32,331 nucleotides of DNA, taken from IMG/VR virus record IMGVR_UViG_3300007734_000580, positions 1 through 32,331 of that record. One strand, 5' to 3'. Shown piece by piece: positions 16,142 through 24,611 of this stretch. The translations under genes and the position numbers were made by a program. The stretch is from a virus. The notes below the pieces were generated by a model. The model saw only the letters and a list, made by a program, of their open reading frames with translations, was not told the origin of the DNA and did not search any database. Position 1 is the first letter of the stretch; the number at the start of each line of letters is the position of its first letter.

Positions 16142-17002
16142 ATGGCCAACTTTCCACTAGTCACTTGGCCCATCTCCCTCACGGGGGTGCGGGTCACCTA
16201 TGCCGGGTCCACCACCGATGTGGCGGATGTTACGGGCTACGGCTTTGGAGTGAGCAACACGGGCACCAAGGCGGCCAGCGTGGATGGCGGAGGCGTGGTG
16301 GGCAGCATTGCGGGCAACTTTGCCGCGGCCCTCAACGCGGCCATCATAGGGGCCGACCCCGTGGCCGCCACCTATGCCTACTCCAATGGCACGGCCCCCG
16401 CTCTTGGCCCTCTCAAGGTGAGCCTAGCGGTGGCGGGCTTGGCCTCGGTGGTGGTGGATTTTGGCTCGGCGGAGATGGCGGCCCGGTTGGGCTATACCAC
16501 CAGCGTGGTCACCTTGAGCCCCGCGGGCTTGAACCTAACCCCCTTCAATGTTGGCGGGGTTTGGATGCCCAACGGGGTGGCCGGGGATGTGCGCCGCTAC
16601 CTCACCCAACGGGCGGCGGCCAGCTCCAATGAGATGAGCGGGCTGGCCACCGATGTGGTCAATTGGGGGCAGATCGTGGACCTTGAGCTGATGAGCTCCG
16701 CCTTCTACGCGGCCAATGTGGCCCGCTACTTTGCCGCCACCCAGATCTATGCCACGGCGGCGGGGCGGCTGGTGACCGATCCAAATAACACCTTGGAGGG
16801 GATGGTGGAGGCCGCGGCTGGTGGGGCGCTCTTCCGCCTCTACCGTGAGGCCGCCACGGCGGAGGGCACCACTCCGGGCTACTACCAGCCCGCAAGGATG
16901 CCCGCGGTGGCCCAACAGGGCAAGGCTATGGATATGGTGGCGGCCTTGGATGAGCCCCGCCTTTGGAACACAAGCGGGATCTTCTTTAGGGCCGTGCAAT
17001 GA
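16142..17002 (+). CDS. Tail protein, possible distal tail (Dit-position), 286 aa
   Basis: Not recognised by motif. It follows the tape measure, where distal tail proteins normally lie. It begins with beta-rich Gly/Ala/Val sequence and has a helical second half. The ATG at 16142 follows GGAGACC. The last codons overlap the next gene by 4 bp (ATGA). Confidence 0.55.
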   Translation: MANFPLVTWPISLTGVRVTYAGSTTDVADVTGYGFGVSNTGTKAASVDGGGVVGSIAGNFAAALNAAIIGADPVAATYAYSNGTAPALGPLKVSLAVAGLASVVVDFGSAEMAARLGYTTSVVTLSPAGLNLTPFNVGGVWMPNGVAGDVRRYLTQRAAASSNEMSGLATDVVNWGQIVDLELMSSAFYAANVARYFAATQIYATAAGRLVTDPNNTLEGMVEAAAGGALFRLYREAATAEGTTPGYYQPARMPAVAQQGKAMDMVAALDEPRLWNTSGIFFRAVQ

Positions 17003-19488
17003 GCGATCGCATTATCCTGATCCGCATCCAAGGCTTGGGCTCCCTGCTCACCAATGCCCAAATGGTCCTCACCTCACGGGGCACGCTTTCCTACCTTGAC
17101 CCCGTTGCCACGCTGGCCGGGGTGGTCTCCAATCTTGGGGATCAATTCTCATCCGAGATCGGCTTCTTTGAGAGCATGGGCAGCGATCCCACCACCAGCT
17201 TTTCGGTGATCTCCACGGCGGAGACCCGGGAGGCGCTGCTAGGGCGGCGCAAGGTGGCGGTGCAAGATGCCAACGGTGCCCCCGTGGTGACCACCACCTA
17301 TGTGCCCCCGCTCTTTGATGGGGTAGAGATCGGAGTGAGTGACACCTCCTCCATGTTTGTGGGCCAACGCATCCGCATTGGCACCATAGCTTGGGAGGTG
17401 ACCGATGTGGTGGATGGTGTCACCATGCGGGCCTCCCGCATTTGGGGCTCACCCCGCACTCCGATCCCCATGATTCTTGCGGGGGAGGAGGCGGTGGGCA
17501 TGGTGGTCTATGACCTCTTCCTATCCACCGGGAGCGTTGAAGGTCTCCCGCTGGTGGTCTCCACGGCGGAGGTCACGGCCACCAGCCGATCGGAGGAGGA
17601 GGTGATCTTCCGCGGGCAGGTGACCAAGGTGGGAGTGGAGACCTCCCGCGGGGCATCCAACCAAATCACGGTGCAATGTGGCAGCCTCATGGGCTACCTC
17701 CGCAACGCCCCCTTTCGGCCTCCGATTGGCAGTGACACCATTTTGAGCGCAACTTTGGACAGCTTTGATCCCTTGATTCTTGGCGTTGAGGCGGGCATCG
17801 GAGCATTGCAAACCAATGTCAACACCGGGGTCTATGGCGTGCCAACATGGACCTCCGAGGGTGCGCCCGTGGACCCCGCTGATCGCTACAAGACCTCCAT
17901 GAGGGCGTGGCAGGTGCGGGATGGGGGGCGCGGGTGTGTGATCCCGTATAGCACCAGCTATTTCTCCCTTGGTATCCAAGTGGAGGGGCAAACAGCTACA
18001 ATGCCTTTTCAGACGGGTGGTTTTGGTTGGCTGATGGTCTTTGATTCAAGCTATTACACCCCCAACGGGGGCAGCCCGCTGACCGATGGCATGGTCAACT
18101 ATGCGATCCCCTACAACGATCGATCGAGGGGCCAACTTTACAATGTGACCGCGGTGAGTGAAGGCGCGTTTGTGTGCAAAACCACAACGCCCGATTATAT
18201 TATGTTGCTTGATCTGCTCTTTGGCTCGGTGGATGACTATCTAGGCACCTATGGCTGGAGGTCGGCCACCGAGGCCGCATGGTTGCCCTATGCGGAGGAT
18301 GAGGCGAGCACCGATCTCATTGACCTTGCCTCCCTTGAGGCGCTGCTCCAAGGCCGCCAAGATGTGTTCCCCAACACCAATGATGGCACCGAGGAGGCGC
18401 CACTTTTCCGCGTGCTCCCCTATGATGCGGGCAGCGCCAAGACCGTGGGGGATGTGCTTGGCCTCATCCTCAAGCGGCTTGGCGGCTTCATGGTCTATGA
18501 CCGCGGCAAGCTCCGTTTTGGCTCATGGGCAGTGAATAACCCGATCCCCACCGTGGTGGATGATGAGGCCTTGGCGGAGCCCGCGATCTCTTTGGACTTT
18601 GACCGCACGGCTTGCCTCCAATCGGTGGAGGTGGAGCTTGGGGTCTACCGCTTCCGCAATGATTCGGGCTCGGATGCCCGGAGCACCATCAAGCGGCCAG
18701 TGACCAACCTTGACCTTGGCGCGGCGGGCCTTGGCAAGACCACCCAAATGGGCTGCTTCACGGCGTGGAATGAAGGGGCCACGGTGGTCAACAACTTCAT
18801 TCTTGGCAGCTCATGGTTTGCCTTGGCCAACCAAGCGATCGTGCGATACTCCCAACCCGCTGCCCGCGTGGTGGTGACCTACCGGGATGCGGTGGCCGAT
18901 CTGGTGGTGGGTGAGACCGTGGCCTTCTCCACGGCCTATCTGCCCAGCGCCACGGGTGAGATGGGGGTGGCCCTTGCCACGGGGATCGTGCTCAAGGCCG
19001 GGCGCTCTTGGAAGACCCCAACTACCGAATACACTCTCCTCCTCTTTGGCTACACTCAAGCCACCGCAAGGGCCGTGCCCCTCATCTCGGTGGCGGCGCG
19101 GGCTACGGGTCCAGCAGTGGGAGACACCATCCCCATTGAGCCCGTATGGTTTACGCGGGGTGCCTCCGCCACGGGTGGGGCTCCCACCTCGGATGCGGCG
19201 GCCTTCCTTCAAGTGCAAGCCCTCAATGGCGGCGCCGCTGCCACCTCGGTGATCCTGCTCAACCAATATGGCACCGAGGTCGGGGGCATGGTGGAGAGCT
19301 GCCAAGCGGACCCCGCCACCAACACCTTGCGGTTTTTCTCCGGGCCTCCCTTTGGTGGCACCCCCATCTCGGCGGGCTATGTGGTCACCCTTTGCAGGGC
19401 GGGCGTGCAAGGGTGGGATGCCTACCTTGCGGACGCTGGTGGCAATGTGGACGGTGACCCCGCTCTCTCCTCCCCATGGGTGACCTAA
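16999..19488 (+). CDS. Tail tip/baseplate hub-like protein, 829 aa
   Basis: A large beta-rich protein placed where the tail-associated (Tal/hub) protein lies in siphophages. The early region has hub-like strands (VIFRGQVTKVGVETS, then ITVQCGSLMGYLRN). No peptidase or lysozyme motif was seen. The C-terminal 200 residues look like an added receptor- or carbohydrate-facing domain. The start overlaps the preceding gene as ATGA, and its TAA overlaps the next ATG (TAATG). Confidence 0.65.
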   Translation: MSDRIILIRIQGLGSLLTNAQMVLTSRGTLSYLDPVATLAGVVSNLGDQFSSEIGFFESMGSDPTTSFSVISTAETREALLGRRKVAVQDANGAPVVTTTYVPPLFDGVEIGVSDTSSMFVGQRIRIGTIAWEVTDVVDGVTMRASRIWGSPRTPIPMILAGEEAVGMVVYDLFLSTGSVEGLPLVVSTAEVTATSRSEEEVIFRGQVTKVGVETSRGASNQITVQCGSLMGYLRNAPFRPPIGSDTILSATLDSFDPLILGVEAGIGALQTNVNTGVYGVPTWTSEGAPVDPADRYKTSMRAWQVRDGGRGCVIPYSTSYFSLGIQVEGQTATMPFQTGGFGWLMVFDSSYYTPNGGSPLTDGMVNYAIPYNDRSRGQLYNVTAVSEGAFVCKTTTPDYIMLLDLLFGSVDDYLGTYGWRSATEAAWLPYAEDEASTDLIDLASLEALLQGRQDVFPNTNDGTEEAPLFRVLPYDAGSAKTVGDVLGLILKRLGGFMVYDRGKLRFGSWAVNNPIPTVVDDEALAEPAISLDFDRTACLQSVEVELGVYRFRNDSGSDARSTIKRPVTNLDLGAAGLGKTTQMGCFTAWNEGATVVNNFILGSSWFALANQAIVRYSQPAARVVVTYRDAVADLVVGETVAFSTAYLPSATGEMGVALATGIVLKAGRSWKTPTTEYTLLLFGYTQATARAVPLISVAARATGPAVGDTIPIEPVWFTRGASATGGAPTSDAAAFLQVQALNGGAAATSVILLNQYGTEVGGMVESCQADPATNTLRFFSGPPFGGTPISAGYVVTLCRAGVQGWDAYLADAGGNVDGDPALSSPWVT

Positions 19489-20879
19489 TGGCATGGACCA
19501 GAATTGATGAGGATCGGGCGGCGGCGGATCAACCTTGGAGTGCCTATCTGCTCAAGGGGCTCACGGATAACGCCAACGCTTATGCGGAGGAGCTGGCCCC
19601 GGGCTTTGCCGCCGCGTGGAGCTACCAGCACCCGCCTAAGTGGGCCTCCTTGGCAGACTTCACGGGCGGGCTGGTGACCTTCAATTGCGGGAGCAAGGCC
19701 ACGGCGGTCTCCTTCCTCCTCAACTTTGACCACCACCCCACCCTTGATGGCAAAGTGCGGGTCTTGCACCCTGCCACGGGCAGCTTGGTGGATGCGGTGA
19801 TCCCCGCGGGCACGGCGGGCCTCTCTCTCTCCTTGGTGCTATCGGCGCCGATAAGCGGCAACCAAGAGTTTCAAGTGCTCTACCGCAGCACCGTGGCGGA
19901 GACCTCCATTGGGCACTTCCACTGCTTCACGGCGATCGGAAATCAGATCGCGGTCCGCAACGCCACCCTCACGGCGGCGGGCAGCGCGGGGCGGCAATTT
20001 TGGGCGCTCCAAATAGCGGGCACCAATGTGGACGCGGGGCAACCCATCCCTCCGGGCGGCTTCCATTTCTACCAGATCGGGCGGGTCAACCCGATCGTCA
20101 ACATAGGCGGCGGCCAGCACGCCGATGGCTACCTCATCACATGGCCCGATGTGGAGACCAACCCCCCGATCCTCCGCTCCACCAGCACCTTTGTGCAACA
20201 AGCGGGCAACTATGTGCAGGGGGATATCTTCCAGCTCTCTTGGCTCTCCCTGTTAGGGGTGGGCTTCAAGGTGACCGCCAATGTGGCCTCCGAGGTGCCC
20301 ATGGTCTATGCCCACGATCTTGCCCAATCGGTGGCGGGCATCCCGCGCTCTCAACGGCTCTTTGCGGGTAACAAGCTGATCCAAGTGGCCGCGTGCGCTG
20401 CCAAGGATGCGGGCTTCTTGGGGTGCATAGTCACCCCGGAGGCTCCGCTCATCAAGCTCTATTCCGCGGATGAGGCGGGCACTGCCAACCTCACCCTCCG
20501 CTTCCGCGCTTTGCTCTACGCTCCCACCTTCACGCCTCCCACTTGCACCATCTCGGTGATGGAGGTGACCCCCGGCCCCAATTTCGCTCCGCTGGTGAGC
20601 CTTGATCTTGGCACTCTTGCGATCCCCTTGATGCGGCCTCGGAGCTCCTTTGCGCAGCGGGGCTTTGCCACGCTGGCCATCAATGGGGTCAACCTTGGCG
20701 CGGATGAGTGGGGCATGGCCGATGCAAGTTTTGGGGCGGACCTCATGACGGCCCCCATCTTTACCTCGGAGCTATCTTTCCCCGTGCAAAGCTTGGCGGC
20801 CACGGGCGCAACCTATGCCATCCAAGTGGAATTTACCTCGGCGGTCTATGTGGCCTCCTTTTACCTTGGCGGAGGTTAG
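19488..20879 (+). CDS. Virion protein of unknown function (possible tail fibre/tip), 463 aa
   Basis: A beta-rich protein without catalytic motifs, after the hub-like gene, so a tip, fibre or receptor-binding role is plausible. I chose ATG 19488, which overlaps the previous stop by one base; an in-frame ATG at 19476 would add four residues (MGDL). Neither has a strong ribosome site. Confidence 0.6.
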   Translation: MAWTRIDEDRAAADQPWSAYLLKGLTDNANAYAEELAPGFAAAWSYQHPPKWASLADFTGGLVTFNCGSKATAVSFLLNFDHHPTLDGKVRVLHPATGSLVDAVIPAGTAGLSLSLVLSAPISGNQEFQVLYRSTVAETSIGHFHCFTAIGNQIAVRNATLTAAGSAGRQFWALQIAGTNVDAGQPIPPGGFHFYQIGRVNPIVNIGGGQHADGYLITWPDVETNPPILRSTSTFVQQAGNYVQGDIFQLSWLSLLGVGFKVTANVASEVPMVYAHDLAQSVAGIPRSQRLFAGNKLIQVAACAAKDAGFLGCIVTPEAPLIKLYSADEAGTANLTLRFRALLYAPTFTPPTCTISVMEVTPGPNFAPLVSLDLGTLAIPLMRPRSSFAQRGFATLAINGVNLGADEWGMADASFGADLMTAPIFTSELSFPVQSLAATGATYAIQVEFTSAVYVASFYLGGG

Positions 20880-20881
20880 CC

Positions 20882-21337
20882 ATGGGCTTCTCGGTTCCCT
20901 CTACCTTGCCCGCGCTGCCATCCTACGGGCTGCCCCCCAATGTGATCCGGGCATCCTACGCCCTCAACCTCATCCAAACCGATGCCTACCAATTTGCCAC
21001 CTCACGGCGGAAGGTGGCCAACCTCTTCACCATCGCACCCCTGCCCGCGGGCTCGGAGGTGCGGGTGGCAGAGTTTTTTTACTACCCCCTCCCCACCTCC
21101 AGCGGAGACCTCCAGATCGTGCTTTACGGGGCGAGTGTGGTGGTCAAAGTGGCAAGCATCACGGCGGGCGTGGATGTGGAGATCGCTACGGGGTCCGATG
21201 ATGTTTACACGGCCACCCTCACGGGCGTTGGCACCGTTCCCCAATTGATCCGGGTGGCGGTCACTGATCGCGGCTCGGGCTACCTCATAGGCCTCTTCAT
21301 CTATGAGGCCTCTCTCCCCGCTTATCTGCTCCCCTAA
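20882..21337 (+). CDS. Unknown virion-cluster protein, 151 aa
   Basis: A small beta-rich protein starting at an ATG 3 bases after the previous stop, in the same operon. Aromatic-rich strands (AEFFYYPLP) and Val/Thr-rich repeats suggest a structural domain, perhaps a tip accessory. An upstream in-frame extension to 20708 overlaps the preceding gene and is rejected. Confidence 0.55.
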   Translation: MGFSVPSTLPALPSYGLPPNVIRASYALNLIQTDAYQFATSRRKVANLFTIAPLPAGSEVRVAEFFYYPLPTSSGDLQIVLYGASVVVKVASITAGVDVEIATGSDDVYTATLTGVGTVPQLIRVAVTDRGSGYLIGLFIYEASLPAYLLP

Positions 21338-21352
21338 CCCCCAAGGCAACCC

Positions 21353-21697
21353 ATGGCATTTCTCACTTTCCCCCGCGCTGCCAAGGCGCTCATTGGCTCC
21401 AAGCTCCGGGCAACCTCCACGGGGGTGAGCCTTGCCACTCCTTGGGGGTCGCACCTTGATTTTGATGTTAGCACCTCGGAGGCGGCGGAGCTGGCCAGCC
21501 TCTTTGAAGGCTTGGCGGCGGCCTTTCGCGCTAGGGGTGCGGTAGTGCCCGCTGCCACCGTAGCGGAGGAGGCCGCGCCCCCTGCTATTGAGGCCGTGGA
21601 GAGCGTGGAGGCCCGTGAGGCCTTCCCCGATGTGGACCCCCATGTGGTGGCGCTGCCCAAGGTGAAGCGGGCCTACACCAAGAAGGGGGCCAAGTGA
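21353..21697 (+). CDS. Unknown small protein before the endolysin, 114 aa
   Basis: Hydrophobic N-terminal half, Ala/Glu/Val-rich middle and a basic tail (KVKRAYTKKGAK). There is no clear TM helix or family. It begins 15 bases after the previous stop and overlaps the endolysin GTG by 4 bp (GTGA). Confidence 0.55.
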   Translation: MAFLTFPRAAKALIGSKLRATSTGVSLATPWGSHLDFDVSTSEAAELASLFEGLAAAFRARGAVVPAATVAEEAAPPAIEAVESVEAREAFPDVDPHVVALPKVKRAYTKKGAK

Positions 21698-22269
21698 GCC
21701 TCAAGGCGGGGTTGGTGACCTCGGCGCTCCATGAGCTGGCCCTCCATGTTGTGGAGGAGGGCGGCCCCAATCGCGGGATCAAGGTGGAGAGCTACCAGCG
21801 GGCCGCGGGCTTGCATCCCGGAGACCCGTGGTGCGCCGCCTTTGTGGCGTGGAATGTGGCAACGGCCAAGGCGGTGGCCAAGCCTCCCTCTTGGACCAGC
21901 GGATCGGCCATCACCACATGGCAAAAAGGCACCCGCCACCTTGCGGCTGGTGACAAAGCCACCCCCGTGGAGGCCGAGGCCTTGCCCACCAAGGTGGCAC
22001 CCGGGTGGATATGGGTGAGGGCCACCAATGCCAAGGATGCGGACGCGGCGCGGAAGGGCGGATGGGTCAAGGGCCATTGCGGGATCGTGGTGGCGGTTGA
22101 CGCGGTGGGCTTCTCCACGGTGGAGGGCAACACCAACGCAGCGGGCAGCCGTGAGGGTGATGGGGTTTGGCGGAAGCTCCACAAGTGGACCGATGCGGCG
22201 CTGATTGGGCGCACCGTGGGTTGGTTTGACCCCGATGCAACGGAAGCGGCGGCGGCCCTCAACGCTTGA
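21694..22269 (+). CDS. Endolysin, NlpC/P60-CHAP type cysteine hydrolase, 191 aa
   Basis: The catalytic cysteine sits in PWCAAFVAW (C47), the histidine in GHCGIVV (H128) and the polar third residue in VEGNTN (E144/N146). This is the Cys-His pattern of NlpC/P60 and CHAP amidases or endopeptidases that cut peptidoglycan. No signal peptide is present, so release should depend on a holin. The GTG at 21694 overlaps the previous stop. It heads the lysis cluster. Confidence 0.82.
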   Translation: MSLKAGLVTSALHELALHVVEEGGPNRGIKVESYQRAAGLHPGDPWCAAFVAWNVATAKAVAKPPSWTSGSAITTWQKGTRHLAAGDKATPVEAEALPTKVAPGWIWVRATNAKDADAARKGGWVKGHCGIVVAVDAVGFSTVEGNTNAAGSREGDGVWRKLHKWTDAALIGRTVGWFDPDATEAAAALNA

Positions 22270-22276
22270 TCTTTTG

Positions 22277-22301
22277 CCCCGCTTTGGCCAACCTAGCGGG
22301 G
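22277..22301 (+). promoter_or_regulatory. Hairpin between endolysin and holin-like genes
   Basis: CCCCGCT (22277-22283) pairs with AGCGGGG (22295-22301), with the palindrome TTGGCCAA in the loop. No U-run follows, so it is more likely an attenuator, processing site or stabilising stem than a strong terminator. Confidence 0.4.
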
Positions 22302-22330
22302 GCACTTTCGCACTCCTTTGGAGCTGGCCA

Positions 22331-22576
22331 ATGTTGAAACTCACTCACTCCAAAGGTCGGCTCAATGGTGGCCTTGCGATCGGTGCCATCCTTGGCGCTG
22401 CCATCCCCATCTTGGCGGTGGCCATCACGGGCGGGGTGGCAGCGGTGCCCCTCACGCTATGGCTCGGCCTTGGCGGTGCCATCTCGGGGCTCTTTGCGGG
22501 CAATGTGGAGCCCAAGACACCCGTGGAGCGTGCGCTTGATGCGGACGCTGCCAAGAGCGGGGCGGCGGATGAGTGA
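22331..22576 (+). CDS. Two-TM holin-like protein, 81 aa
   Basis: Basic N-terminus (LKLTHSKGR) followed by two hydrophobic helices at about 13-33 and 37-55 and a polar, acidic C-terminus. Size and position after the endolysin fit a small holin that opens the inner membrane. TTTGGAG lies about 8 bases before the ATG at 22331. Its last codons overlap the next gene by 8 bp. Confidence 0.6.
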   Translation: MLKLTHSKGRLNGGLAIGAILGAAIPILAVAITGGVAAVPLTLWLGLGGAISGLFAGNVEPKTPVERALDADAAKSGAADE

Positions 22577-22871
22577 GCCCAAGACCTCCGGGAGCTTGGA
22601 AGCGGCGGCGGCCCGTGCGGTGGTGACCCTGCCCACGGCTTGGCGGGTCTTCACGGGGATCGGATCCTTTGCCTCCACCGCGCTGCTAGTGATCCTCTCC
22701 TTTGTGGGGCAGACCTTGCGATCGGAGTGGGTGGAGCTCCGGGCGGAGCTATCGGAGATCCGGGCCAAGCTTGCGGAGCAGCCCGACCCGGAGGAGTTCA
22801 AGGCCCTGCGGGGCAAGGTGGAGCAGATCAATGAGAAGGTGATCCGCATTGAGGCGCGGTTTGATGAGTGA
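22569..22871 (+). CDS. One-TM coiled-coil protein (spanin- or holin-like), 100 aa
   Basis: Residues 28-48 are a TM helix and 52-98 a heptad-like coiled coil (WVELRAELSEIRAKL and onward). This shape fits an i-spanin or an accessory holin. No lipoprotein o-spanin partner was found in another frame. Its start overlaps the holin-like gene. Its 3' end overlaps the convergent nuclease-like gene by 44 bp. Confidence 0.6.
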   Translation: MSEPKTSGSLEAAAARAVVTLPTAWRVFTGIGSFASTALLVILSFVGQTLRSEWVELRAELSEIRAKLAEQPDPEEFKALRGKVEQINEKVIRIEARFDE

Positions 22872-23520
22872 GGGGCACCACGGGATCGGCGCTCTTGGGC
22901 TCAAGGATGCGCCACGCTGCCCATGATGCGGGGTCCATGGGCACGCTCTTGGTGGCCTCATCCCACGGGGCCATTGGGCGAAGCGGCCCCCCTTCTTGGA
23001 TGCGGTAGAGCCTCCGGGCACGGGCTCGCCCGCCTTCCCTCCGATTGACCCAAGTGGCCAGCTTCTCATCTTGGAGGAGTGGGTAGAGGTCTTCAATCTT
23101 GGCCCACCAGCAGCCCGCATAGCCCCGCGGTTTATAGACCCCATTGATGAGCACCGTGGGATCGATCCTCATCACAAATACCATCACCACGGGGGTGCGT
23201 TGCTCGGCGGCAACCTCCCAATAAGATTGGATCTGTTGATCCTCCATGACGGTCTCAATTGGCCCCTTGGTGCCCCCCTCTTGCCACCAATCATGCTTAG
23301 CCTTGACCTCCACCAGCGTGGCTCCCTTGCCATCCTCCAGCTTGATGAGGTCGGGCATGGGGCGCTTTTTGGCATCATAGTAGGAGGCTCCACCCACCGG
23401 GTGATCCGCTGGCCAAATGCGGATCTTGGGAGAGAGTGAGAGATAGGCGCCAACGGCCTCTTGCGCCACCAGCCCGATAGCATGGGCATCCTCAAAGGTG
23501 CGGTGCTCTAGGCGGCTCAC
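22828..23520 (-). CDS. PD-(D/E)XK nuclease-like protein, 230 aa
   Basis: The core PD-(D/E)XK pattern is visible: D57 in MPDLIKL, E71 and K73 in TLVEVKAKHDW, and a following QIQSYWEVA helix with a Gln typical of the fold. It could be a phage-encoded endonuclease or a Holliday junction/ssDNA nuclease. It is the last gene of the leftward operon, behind a helical protein and a methyltransferase. It overlaps the upstream gene by 4 bp (ATGA at 23517-23520) and the convergent lysis gene by 44 bp. Specific function is unknown. Confidence 0.65.
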   Translation of the reverse strand: MSRLEHRTFEDAHAIGLVAQEAVGAYLSLSPKIRIWPADHPVGGASYYDAKKRPMPDLIKLEDGKGATLVEVKAKHDWWQEGGTKGPIETVMEDQQIQSYWEVAAEQRTPVVMVFVMRIDPTVLINGVYKPRGYAGCWWAKIEDLYPLLQDEKLATWVNRREGGRARARRLYRIQEGGPLRPMAPWDEATKSVPMDPASWAAWRILEPKSADPVVPLTHQTAPQCGSPSH

Positions 23521-24611
23521 TTCTCACCCCCGCTGGAGGTCTTGCGGGCCTCCCGTTGCGCCTTCTCAAAGGCCCGTTGCAACCCTCGCTCCGCCCGCCT
23601 CACCCGCGCCTCGGCGGCAATGCCTTCCGCCACCTCCCGGAGCTTGGCCTTGGCAGCCTCCTCCTTGGCAGCCCGTTGCCGAGCAGTGCGCTCCCGCTCC
23701 TTGGCCGCGTTTTTGGCCCTCCACTTGGTGGCATAGGCGGGATCGTTGGCCATGCGGGCAAGGTGGAGATCCCGCCGCCGTGCATACTCCTTGGCCTTGC
23801 GGGCGGAGATGGCTTCCGGGGTGTTATTTGCGGCCTTGCGGGCAGCGGTGGCGGCCCGTTTCTCCGCATTGCGCTCCCGCTCCCGGGCTCTCCGCTTCTC
23901 CCCGTAGGCTTTGGCATAGGCGGCATCCTTGGCCAGCCTCTCCGCTATGCGCTTGGAGTGCGCCACATTGGCAGCCTTGGCGGTCTCCTTGCGGCGGGCC
24001 TCACGGTTGGCCTCCACCGCGGCCTTCTCGGCCTCCAGCTCTTGCTCCTTGGCGGCCTTCTCCGCTGCTATCGCGGCAATGCGGGCCACGGCCTCCGCCT
24101 TCTCCTCTTCCGTGAGGCGGGCGCGGGCGGCGGGGGCTTTGCGGGTGGAGTGGCGCGGCCCGGTCTCCTTGAGGCTCACCCATCCTTTGGCCTCCACGGG
24201 GGCGACAATGGCAGGGGCAGCGGCGGGGGCTACCGTTGGCACGGCCAGCGGCTCCACCTTGGTGAAGCGGCCATTGGCGCCCTGCTTGCCATGGCGGCGG
24301 ATGGCTTGGACCTCCCGTAGGGTGGGGGTATCTTGCGAACGGTTGCGCCCTCCGCCGTTGCGGGTGCGGGCTTCACGGTCTCGGGTCTTGCGCTGCTCAT
24401 GGGCAAGCCAAGTGTTGAGAGCGGAAACCAGATCGCATGATGCCTCCCACGGGGTGAGCTCCGGGAGCGGGAGGTTGGCAAGGAGTGGGGAGAGCCATGC
24501 GCCGCGGGCTATCACTAGGCGGCGCACTGCTATGGCCTCCGGGTGGCCAGCCTTGACGCGATCGTTGGCAACGCGGTGGCGGATGGCGGCGGGGTTGTGG
24601 GTTTGCATCAT
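23517..24611 (-). CDS. Arg/Lys/Ala-rich helical protein with internal repeats, 364 aa
   Basis: Residues 20-110 form an ordinary globular region, 120-160 a Pro/Ala linker, and 165-364 a highly charged helical tail. Two similar units, DAAYAKAYGEKRRARERER (about 229-247) and DPAYATKWRAKNAAKERER (about 290-308), repeat in the tail. It is not recognised as a known family. It could bind nucleic acid or act as a scaffold in the operon with the methyltransferase and nuclease. The ATG at 24611 overlaps the methyltransferase stop (ATGA); a second ATG at 24608 is an alternative. Confidence 0.6.
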   Translation of the reverse strand: MMQTHNPAAIRHRVANDRVKAGHPEAIAVRRLVIARGAWLSPLLANLPLPELTPWEASCDLVSALNTWLAHEQRKTRDREARTRNGGGRNRSQDTPTLREVQAIRRHGKQGANGRFTKVEPLAVPTVAPAAAPAIVAPVEAKGWVSLKETGPRHSTRKAPAARARLTEEEKAEAVARIAAIAAEKAAKEQELEAEKAAVEANREARRKETAKAANVAHSKRIAERLAKDAAYAKAYGEKRRARERERNAEKRAATAARKAANNTPEAISARKAKEYARRRDLHLARMANDPAYATKWRAKNAAKERERTARQRAAKEEAAKAKLREVAEGIAAEARVRRAERGLQRAFEKAQREARKTSSGGEK

